Position numbers and translations under genes: made by a program
DNA from: an uncultured SAR86 cluster bacterium
Lineage (GTDB): Bacteria > Pseudomonadota > Gammaproteobacteria > Magnimaribacterales > D2472
NCBI GenBank assembly: GCA_902547295.1
Contig: CACCNJ010000007.1
Coordinates: forward strand, 1 to 63,642
Direction of reading: 5' to 3'
DNA: 63,642 nt
The notes under the pieces: generated by a model
The model's database searches: none
What the model was told of the DNA's origin: nothing
What the model saw: only the letters and a program-made list of their open reading frames with translations
Shown here: one piece after another, positions 53,077 to 59,698 of the stretch
How the letters are laid out: every line of letters begins with the position of its first letter
Position numbering within the stretch: the stretch's first letter is position 1

Positions 53077-53157
53077 ATGGATTTAACAACTTATATCATT
53101 GGAAATGTAATTTTGATTGGTCTTTTGTATTGGGTTGTTATAAACAAAGATAATTAA
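53077..53157 (+). CDS. Possible 26-residue membrane peptide
   Basis: A short frame 10 bases after the previous one: MDLTTYIIGNVILIGLLYWVV ending INKDN. One hydrophobic helix with a charged end. Its last 4 bases overlap the convergent amidohydrolase-fold gene. No ribosome-binding site was seen. Reported because the two tiny hydrophobic frames sit together. Confidence 0.3.
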   Translation: MDLTTYIIGNVILIGLLYWVVINKDN

Positions 53158-54425
53158 TTTCTATATCCGTTAGGCTTATCTTTATTTTTTGTATATCTAT
53201 CTGTTAATCTCGACATCCTGGATGTTAAATCAATATCTTTGCCATTAATAAATACTTTTTCAGGCATTGAAGAAGGTTCTAAAGGATCAGCATCCCAAAT
53301 AATTAAATCTGCTATATTTCCTTGAGCGATCTGTCCTCTATTCCCTAAATTAAAAATTTCTACTGGTGATAAAGTGATTGCTTTTAGAGCGCCTTCATAT
53401 GACATTCCATTTGCTACCGCAACGCCCGCTCCCTGCCTAATTAGATGATAATTATGGCTTCTTGGAGCATTAAACATCAAAGTAATTCCTATTCTTTCTA
53501 GATTTCCTGCTAACTCAATGTTAGCTGCTAACTCATCAAAAGACTCAGGAATGTTATTAATTGGATTTATTATCAAAGGTATATCACTTTCTGCAATTTT
53601 GTTTGCAACCAAGCCTGCTTCCTGTGCTCCGATAATTATTAAATTTAAATCATATTTTTCTTTTATGTTGATAAGTTTTAATAAATCTGAGGCCCTATTT
53701 GCTTTAATAATTAGAGGAAGATCATCATTAATCAATCTATAAAGTGCTTTCAAATCTCTTGGATGAAGCTCCATTGTTTCTGCAATTGGAGAATCATCAA
53801 TCAAGTCAGCTGCATCCTGGTATGACTCAATATCTTTAGAATCTATAGATGATGCAAATTCCAATAAGTCTTCCATAATAGAAAAAGTTTCAGATCTAGA
53901 TTCTCCTCCTGATCCTCCAACTCGACCTATCATTACATTATCTTTTATACCTGTAATTTCAAGATTGCTATCAAGGACAAAAAAAGATCCAAGTCCTCCT
54001 ATTGGACTATCTGTATTTTGAGGTAGCGTCAGAGTTGATGTGATGCCATTTGACCTATTCCATGGAATTAAAACTGAGTTTGGATTAAAAGCATCATAAA
54101 TGCTGAATCCTATTTTATATAAATCTGATGAATCATCTCTAGTTACACTTAATGCGCCTATCTCTACAATTCCAATATCAGTGTCAGTGGATATTATTCC
54201 TGGAGTTAGTATTTTTCCTGTTGCATCTATTACCTTATCTCCTCGGAGATTAGAAGTTGAGACTCGAGATATTTTGTTTCCGTCAACTAAAACATTTCCA
54301 ACAAAAGGATTATTATTTTTTCCGTCATAAATTGTAACGTTTTGAATAAGGATACTTTCAGAATTTATAATTCCATTAAAGAAAATAAAAAATAAAAAAA
54401 GAACTTTCTTTGATTGGCTTATCAT
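53154..54425 (-). CDS. Secreted amidohydrolase-fold protein, metal site degenerate
   Basis: This 423-aa protein has an N-terminal signal peptide (about 1-23) and the amidohydrolase frame: ILIQNVTIYDGKNNNP at the start of the composite domain and GNIADLIIWDADPLEPSSMPEKVFINGK at the end. The HxH of active enzymes is replaced: GIISTDTDIG (DTD at 81-83) aligns with GIIDIHSHMG of the upstream paralogue. The region of the catalytic Asp reads LMFNAPRSH in place of IVHSDDAIG. It is probably inactive as a hydrolase or uses other chemistry. It overlaps the upstream gene by 4 bases. Confidence 0.82.
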   Translation of the reverse strand: MISQSKKVLFLFFIFFNGIINSESILIQNVTIYDGKNNNPFVGNVLVDGNKISRVSTSNLRGDKVIDATGKILTPGIISTDTDIGIVEIGALSVTRDDSSDLYKIGFSIYDAFNPNSVLIPWNRSNGITSTLTLPQNTDSPIGGLGSFFVLDSNLEITGIKDNVMIGRVGGSGGESRSETFSIMEDLLEFASSIDSKDIESYQDAADLIDDSPIAETMELHPRDLKALYRLINDDLPLIIKANRASDLLKLINIKEKYDLNLIIIGAQEAGLVANKIAESDIPLIINPINNIPESFDELAANIELAGNLERIGITLMFNAPRSHNYHLIRQGAGVAVANGMSYEGALKAITLSPVEIFNLGNRGQIAQGNIADLIIWDADPLEPSSMPEKVFINGKDIDLTSRMSRLTDRYTKNKDKPNGYRN

Positions 54426-55792
54426 TCTTCTGTTCTATTTTTTTCTGGACTAATTATTCCAACATCAAAATCACTTGCAGGTTGGAAATTATTTTCTCTG
54501 TTATAAGCTGTTGCGCCGTCAATAAAAACTCTCTCAACAAGTGCATAAACACTAAATGGGTTTTTTGACCAAATGACGACATCAGCATTTTTGCCAACTT
54601 TTAAAGATCCAGTTTGATCATAAATACCCGCAGCCTTTGCTGGATTGGAGGTAATCCAATTCATAGCTCTTGCTTTTGATATATCAAAACCAGCTCTCAA
54701 ACCAGCAGCTAAAGCTTTTGATGCTTCTTGATTGAGATGCTGAATTCCTATGGCATCATCAGAGTGAACAATTGCACATCCTTTGCCACCAAGAGCTTGA
54801 TCAACAATAGCTATATTAGCCTGAACCATATCATATGCCTCATGTTTAAAGCCCCACCAATCAGCCCATAAAGCTCCACATATATTATTTTCAGCTAATA
54901 AATCTGCAATTTTGTATGCTTCGACACCATGATGGAAAGCTGTAATTTTATAATTAAATTCATTTGCAATATTTATCATTGTTGCCATTTCCTCAGCTCT
55001 GTAACAATGATTGTGAACTAATATTTCACCTCGAAGCACTCCGGCAAGAGTATCCATCTCAAGATCTCTCTGAGGAGCATATCCTATTTCTTTGGCTTCA
55101 TCTGATTTGGCTTCGTATTCATCTAACCGACTTAAATAAGCTTGAGCTTGAATCCATGATTTTCTATAGCCTGCTGCATTACCCATTCTTGTAGAAGGAG
55201 CTTGTTGTCTATTTCCATAAACTCTTTTTGGATTTTCTCCACAGGCCATTTTTAAAGAATGAGGTGCATCTGGAAATTTCATAGAATTGATGGTATTTCT
55301 TTGTAGATTTTTAACAGTTACTCCTCTACCACCAATCAAATTTGCTGATCCCGGCAAAATATGAAAAGCAGTTATCCCTCCTTTTAAAGCAAGAGCATAC
55401 TGAGGGTCTTGAACCCAAATTGAATGTTCAGCCCATACATCTGCAGTAACAGGACTCGTTGCTTCATTTCCATCAGAACTTGTGCTTACCCCAGGAGCTG
55501 GGTAAACACCCATATGAGAGTGAATATCTATAATTCCAGGAGTTACCCATTTATTAGATGCATCAATGATCAAAAATTCATTACCAACTGGTAAATCTTT
55601 ACCAATAGCAACAATTTTTCTTTCCTGAATTAAAAGATCTGTTTCTTTAAATTCATTTCCTTCTCCATCATAAATATTTGCGTTTCTAATAAGAATATTC
55701 TCTGAAGGTAAAGGTTCATAAGTTGATTCAAATGGCTTTGCTTCAATAAAGCATGCAAAAATTAAAAAAGAGTATTTTATTAACTTGGTCAT
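54422..55792 (-). CDS. Secreted amidohydrolase (imidazolonepropionase-like)
   Basis: A 456-aa exported metallohydrolase. A signal peptide covers about residues 1-18. The metal motif HSH is at 91-93 in TPGIIDIHSHMG, with later His in VHNHC and FHHG and the catalytic Asp in IVHSDDAIG. The C-terminal GSLKVGKNADVVIWSKNPF completes the composite barrel. The substrate is unknown; relatives cleave amide or ring C-N bonds of peptides or hydantoin-like compounds. It forms an operon with the degenerate paralogue downstream. Confidence 0.88.
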   Translation of the reverse strand: MTKLIKYSFLIFACFIEAKPFESTYEPLPSENILIRNANIYDGEGNEFKETDLLIQERKIVAIGKDLPVGNEFLIIDASNKWVTPGIIDIHSHMGVYPAPGVSTSSDGNEATSPVTADVWAEHSIWVQDPQYALALKGGITAFHILPGSANLIGGRGVTVKNLQRNTINSMKFPDAPHSLKMACGENPKRVYGNRQQAPSTRMGNAAGYRKSWIQAQAYLSRLDEYEAKSDEAKEIGYAPQRDLEMDTLAGVLRGEILVHNHCYRAEEMATMINIANEFNYKITAFHHGVEAYKIADLLAENNICGALWADWWGFKHEAYDMVQANIAIVDQALGGKGCAIVHSDDAIGIQHLNQEASKALAAGLRAGFDISKARAMNWITSNPAKAAGIYDQTGSLKVGKNADVVIWSKNPFSVYALVERVFIDGATAYNRENNFQPASDFDVGIISPEKNRTEE

Positions 55793-55843
55793 ACAATGAA
55801 TAATATAATCTATAATAATTAATTAAAAAACAAAAAATACATT

Positions 55844-56974
55844 ATGCAGTTAAATTATTTTAATAGGCCTTATTTCGAAAATGGAGCAATAAATAAAATA
55901 TCTGAAATTTTAACAATTCATGGAATAAAAAATCCTCTTATTTGTACTGATCCAGGGCTATCTTCAATAGGAATGACCTACAAAATTAGAAATCTTATAT
56001 CTGATAATTTTTCTTCATCATTCTATGAAGAGACTCCTGCCAATCCTACAGAAAAAGCTGTGAACGAAGCTTTAGAGATGTATAAATTAAATGGTTGTGA
56101 TGGCGTTGTTGGTTTTGGAGGTGGATCGAGCATAGATTTAGCTAAAGCTGTAGCGCTTATGGCTAATCATGATGGTAATCTCATAGACTATTCAGTAAAT
56201 GAAGGTGGTTATGGGAAAATAGCTGAGACCGTTCCTATGATTGCTATTCCTACTACTTCAGGTACTGGAAGTGAGGTATCTGTTGGTTCTTTAATTACAA
56301 TGAATGATGGAAGAAAATTAATTTTTGCAAGTCCGCATCTAATGCCTACTGCGGCAATTTGTGATCCAGAACTTACATTTGGTTTACCACCAATCCTTAC
56401 TGCCGGAGCAGGAATGGATGCTCTAACCCATTGCATAGAGGCAATTCTATCTCCGATTAATGACCCTCCTGCTGAAGCAGTCGGCATAGATGGAATTGAA
56501 AAAATTATTAAGGAAGAAAGTCTTATCAGGGCTTGTGAAGATGGTCAGGATAAGGAAGCAAGATGGAACATGATGATGGCATCTACTGAGGGTGCTATGG
56601 CCTTTTCAAAAGGTCTTGGAGCAGTTCATTCAATGAGTCATGCATTAGGAGCTAATCAAGAACTTAGACTCCACCACGGGACACTCAATGCAGTTATATT
56701 GCCATCAGTATTAAGATTTAATCAAAATCATGTTGAAAATAAATACACAAGAATTGCGCGTGCAATGGGAAATAAAGTAACAACTGATTTAGCAAATGAA
56801 ATTGAGAAATTAAATGAAAAGATTGGAATGCCTAGCAGCCTTAAAGAAATGGGTGTGACTGAAGATATGATTCCACAGCTGGTTGCGCATGCTGCAACCG
56901 ATCCCAGTAATCTAACTACACCAAGGCTGCCTTCTTTAGAAGAATGGGAAAAACTCTTTCTTGAGGCTATGTAG
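55844..56974 (+). CDS. Iron-containing alcohol dehydrogenase family protein
   Basis: A group III NAD(P)-dependent alcohol dehydrogenase of 376 aa. GGGSSIDLAKA (about 95-105) binds the dinucleotide, PTTSGTGSEVS follows, and metal ligands appear in AGMDALTHCIEA (Asp, His) and in HSMSHALGANQELRLHHG. The substrate alcohol or aldehyde cannot be told. Two TATAAT hexamers (55804-55809 and 55811-55816) lie in the gap shared with the divergent amidohydrolase operon. No Shine-Dalgarno is evident. Confidence 0.92.
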   Translation: MQLNYFNRPYFENGAINKISEILTIHGIKNPLICTDPGLSSIGMTYKIRNLISDNFSSSFYEETPANPTEKAVNEALEMYKLNGCDGVVGFGGGSSIDLAKAVALMANHDGNLIDYSVNEGGYGKIAETVPMIAIPTTSGTGSEVSVGSLITMNDGRKLIFASPHLMPTAAICDPELTFGLPPILTAGAGMDALTHCIEAILSPINDPPAEAVGIDGIEKIIKEESLIRACEDGQDKEARWNMMMASTEGAMAFSKGLGAVHSMSHALGANQELRLHHGTLNAVILPSVLRFNQNHVENKYTRIARAMGNKVTTDLANEIEKLNEKIGMPSSLKEMGVTEDMIPQLVAHAATDPSNLTTPRLPSLEEWEKLFLEAM

Positions 56975-57027
56975 AAATGGCTTGAAAAATTGTATGATTA
57001 ATGTTCTAGTATGCTTCATATATAACC

Positions 57028-57291
57028 ATGAATAAAAAATATCTACTATATTCGTTCTTATTTGTAGCAAGTTTATCATTTCACAGCTTTGCGGATCATC
57101 ATGATCATTTCAGCTTTGAAGAAGAGCATTTGGCTGAATGCCAAGCTTGTGAAGAAAATGTTGAAATTAAAATTGCTTCAACAAAAAATAAAAGCAATTT
57201 TATCAAAGAATCCCCTGAAACAAATCTAATTAATAGATTTGTAAGTCAAAAACAAAAATCAAATCTATCAAGAGCTCCACCTTTAAATTAG
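57028..57291 (+). CDS. Small secreted His/Cys protein, possible metal chaperone
   Basis: An 87-aa protein with a clear signal peptide (about 1-22, cleavage after SFA). The mature N-terminus begins DHHDHFSFEEEH, followed by CQAC at residues 38-41. The rest is polar and ends SRAPPLN. The His cluster plus CxxC suggests binding of Zn or a similar metal. It ends 42 bases before the ZnuD-like receptor on the same strand, so the two are probably cotranscribed. I recall short periplasmic proteins with a terminal RAPP-type motif beside such receptors, but cannot name a family with certainty. Confidence 0.75.
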   Translation: MNKKYLLYSFLFVASLSFHSFADHHDHFSFEEEHLAECQACEENVEIKIASTKNKSNFIKESPETNLINRFVSQKQKSNLSRAPPLN

Positions 57292-57333
57292 TTAATTATT
57301 AATTTTTAACTAATTTTTCATAAAGGAGGAAAT

Positions 57334-59595
57334 ATGAAAAAATTTTTTAACGCAATTATTGTTTTAATTGCATTTCATTCGAACAGTTTAATATCGCAAG
57401 AAGTCGAAGAAACTGTCGTCGTTACGTCAGCATTAGTTGACACGTCAGAAATCACAAACCCTCTGTATGTTATAGACGGAGAAGATGTTACTGATGATGC
57501 AACAACTAGCTTAGGAGATGCCATAGATAGCTATCTTGGTGTTTCAATTGCTGATTACGGTGCTGCTGTAGGGCAGCCTATTATTAGAGGAATGTCTGGT
57601 CCTAGAGTAAAAATCCTTAAAAACGGTATGGTAAATCGTGATGTTTCAGGACTTGGAGTAGACCACCTTAATGATGTTGATTTAAACGATATTGGACAAA
57701 TAGAAATTGTTAAAGGTCCCTCTTCTTTACTTTATGCCAATGGAACAATTGGAGGAATTATAAATGTTGTCGATGACGTTATATCTCCAGTTGATTTTGA
57801 CACTAGAGAAATAAAAGTTGGGTATGAGGATCAATCTGTGAATGATGGAGATTCAAAGACTATCAATTATAGAAATAACATTGGTGGTTTTAATTTCAAT
57901 TTTGGTTATAAAGACACTGATTTTGGAAACTATGATATCCCTAATGGAGCAATAATTCATAGTGAAGAAGAGCATCATGATGAAGATGAGCACGAGGACG
58001 AGGATCACGGTGAAGAACATCATGATGAAGATATGGGATATGTAAATAATTCAGATTTTGCTGTTGAAGCAACAAAATTTGGTATCTCTAAAACAGGCGA
58101 TTGGGGTTATCTTGGTTTTTCATTTGATAACTTAGAAAGTCTTTATGGAATACCTTTTCATGGTGACGAACATGGAGATGAGCATGGAGATGAACACGGT
58201 GATGATCATGATGAAGATCATGATGAAGATCATGAGGACGAAGGTCATGATGAGCACGGAGAAGAAAGAATTTTCTCAACTACTGATTCAGAAACTTTTA
58301 ACATTAAAGGTTCATATAACTTAAATGGAACTTTAGTTAATTCAATTGATTTTAATTTCCGAAATTCTGATTACACACTTACAGAAGCTCATGAAGAGGA
58401 AGAAGGTCATGATGATCATGGTGATGAAGAAGAAGGTCATGCTCCAACAGTATTCGCAAATGAGGCAACCGAATATGGTGCATCTTTTGATGTGTCTAAT
58501 GAAAATCTGTCACAAAATGTTGTTGTAAATTTTGTTGATGAAGACAACTCAATTGTTGGTGAGGAGGCTTTTATGAATCCAGCCAACAGTGAAGAATTTA
58601 CAATTGGATATTATATGAGTAAAGACTTTGATTCATTTAATGTCGATATGGGAATGAGAATAGATCAAATTGAAAGATCAGGAAGTGTAACTGACGAAGA
58701 TCATGGTGATATAGATCAATATAGTATTGATGATACAACTAATAGCTTTGCAGTTAGCATTGGTACTGACATAACTGATAGCCTTAATATCAGCGCTGGC
58801 TTTGCAAGTGTTGAAAGATTGCCATCAGTTATAGAGCTATTTATGAATGGTCCTCATATGGCAACAGGAAGATTTGAAGTTGGTAATCCAAATTTGAATA
58901 GCGAAACCTCAGAGAACTTTGATATTAGCGTAAATTATCAAAACGACGGATTTTATGCAAATGCTAGCTTTTATATTACCGATGTTGATAACTATATAGC
59001 TCTTATCGACGAAGAAGAAGATCATCACATGGATGAAGATGAGCATCATGAGGATGAGGAAGATCATCATGAAGGTGAAGATGAGCATCATGATGAAGAT
59101 GATCATGATGAACATGAACATGGTCATGGAAATCTAATTCATGCTAATTATGTTCAAGAAGACGCTGAATTTGATGGTTATGAATTTGAATTTGGTAAAG
59201 CTTTTGAAATGAATTCGGGTGTATTAGATCTATCTTTTGGAAGAGATGTGGTAAATGCGGAATTTTCAGATGGACATTATGTTCCAAGAATCAATCCATC
59301 AAGAAATGTTTACTCAATGTCTTATAGTACGAATGACTTGATTTTCAAGCTACAACTAAAAGATGTTGATAAACAAAAAGAGATTGGTGAAGGCGAAACT
59401 GAAACTGATGCATACAAAATGTTAGATTTAAGAGTCACTAAAACATTTATTCTTGCTGATAATAGTGAATTGAAGATTTCACTCTTTGGAAGAAACCTTC
59501 TTGATGAGGTTGCAAGAAATCATTCTTCTTTTGTTAAAGATGAGGTTCCTCTGCCAGGTAAAAATGTTGGAGTTAAATTCAGTTTAACTTTCTAA
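57334..59595 (+). CDS. ZnuD-like TonB-dependent receptor with His/acidic loops
   Basis: A 753-aa outer-membrane receptor. Signal peptide about 1-21, TonB box EETVVVTSA, then a ZnuD-type plug: GQPIIRGMSGPRVKIL (about 81-96) and EIVKGPSSLLYANGTIGGIINV (about 128-149). A 22-strand barrel ends VGVKFSLTF. Four segments rich in His, Asp and Glu lie at about residues 210-234, 276-311, 351-369 and 559-599, probably in extracellular loops. ZnuD imports zinc or zinc-haem-type substrates, so zinc uptake is the likely role. A perfect AAGGAGG precedes the start, unlike neighbouring genes. Confidence 0.92.
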   Translation: MKKFFNAIIVLIAFHSNSLISQEVEETVVVTSALVDTSEITNPLYVIDGEDVTDDATTSLGDAIDSYLGVSIADYGAAVGQPIIRGMSGPRVKILKNGMVNRDVSGLGVDHLNDVDLNDIGQIEIVKGPSSLLYANGTIGGIINVVDDVISPVDFDTREIKVGYEDQSVNDGDSKTINYRNNIGGFNFNFGYKDTDFGNYDIPNGAIIHSEEEHHDEDEHEDEDHGEEHHDEDMGYVNNSDFAVEATKFGISKTGDWGYLGFSFDNLESLYGIPFHGDEHGDEHGDEHGDDHDEDHDEDHEDEGHDEHGEERIFSTTDSETFNIKGSYNLNGTLVNSIDFNFRNSDYTLTEAHEEEEGHDDHGDEEEGHAPTVFANEATEYGASFDVSNENLSQNVVVNFVDEDNSIVGEEAFMNPANSEEFTIGYYMSKDFDSFNVDMGMRIDQIERSGSVTDEDHGDIDQYSIDDTTNSFAVSIGTDITDSLNISAGFASVERLPSVIELFMNGPHMATGRFEVGNPNLNSETSENFDISVNYQNDGFYANASFYITDVDNYIALIDEEEDHHMDEDEHHEDEEDHHEGEDEHHDEDDHDEHEHGHGNLIHANYVQEDAEFDGYEFEFGKAFEMNSGVLDLSFGRDVVNAEFSDGHYVPRINPSRNVYSMSYSTNDLIFKLQLKDVDKQKEIGEGETETDAYKMLDLRVTKTFILADNSELKISLFGRNLLDEVARNHSSFVKDEVPLPGKNVGVKFSLTF
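58159..58266 (+). repeat. Tandem His/Asp/Glu/Gly codon repeats, second loop of the ZnuD-like receptor
   Basis: Imperfect units of about 9-12 bases (CATGGAGATGAG and CATGATGAAGAT types) encode HGDE and HDED repeats, residues 276-311. Repeats in frame like these can expand or contract without a frameshift. Confidence 0.8.
59008..59130 (+). repeat. Long His/acidic codon repeat, fourth loop of the ZnuD-like receptor
   Basis: Encodes about 41 residues (559-599) made almost only of Asp, Glu, His and Gly, from units such as GATGAGCATCATGAG. It is the longest of the four clusters. Confidence 0.8.
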
Positions 59596-59617
59596 TTAAT
59601 TTTTACATTAAAAATTT

Positions 59618-59647
59618 CACTGGCCCTTACTGGGCCAGTGTCTTTTT
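59618..59647 (+). terminator. Intrinsic terminator after the ZnuD-like receptor
   Basis: CACTGGCCC, loop TTACT, GGGCCAGTG and TCTTTTT: a perfect 9-bp GC-rich stem with a U-run, 23 bases after the stop codon. It separates the two TonB receptor genes into different transcripts. Confidence 0.92.
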
Positions 59648-59661
59648 AGATTAAAAAACCT

Positions 59662-59691
59662 TTGTTATCTTTTTAAAGAAAGCCATATAAT
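59662..59691 (+). promoter_or_regulatory. Sigma-70 promoter of the second TonB receptor (leaderless layout)
   Basis: TTGTTA (59662-59667), 18 bases, TATAAT (59686-59691). The -10 ends only 7 bases before the ATG at 59699, so transcription should begin at or within a base or so of the start codon. No Shine-Dalgarno is present. Confidence 0.65.
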
Positions 59692-59698
59692 TATTTAT

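Noticed and set aside
53154-54425. Pseudogene call for the metal-less amidohydrolase
   Set aside because: The frame is intact with signal peptide, conserved fold and coupled start. Loss of the ligands is limited to specific positions, so it looks maintained rather than decayed.
57000-57030. Zur box before the small His/Cys gene
   Set aside because: The AT-rich stretch has no convincing match to the palindromic Zur consensus.
58088-58279. Minus-strand His/Arg-rich frame inside the ZnuD-like receptor
   Set aside because: It is the antisense of the Asp/His codon repeats, which always produces such a frame.
58159-59130. CRISPR-like short repeats
   Set aside because: The repeats are imperfect, lack spacers, and are in-frame codons for His/Asp/Glu loops of the receptor.
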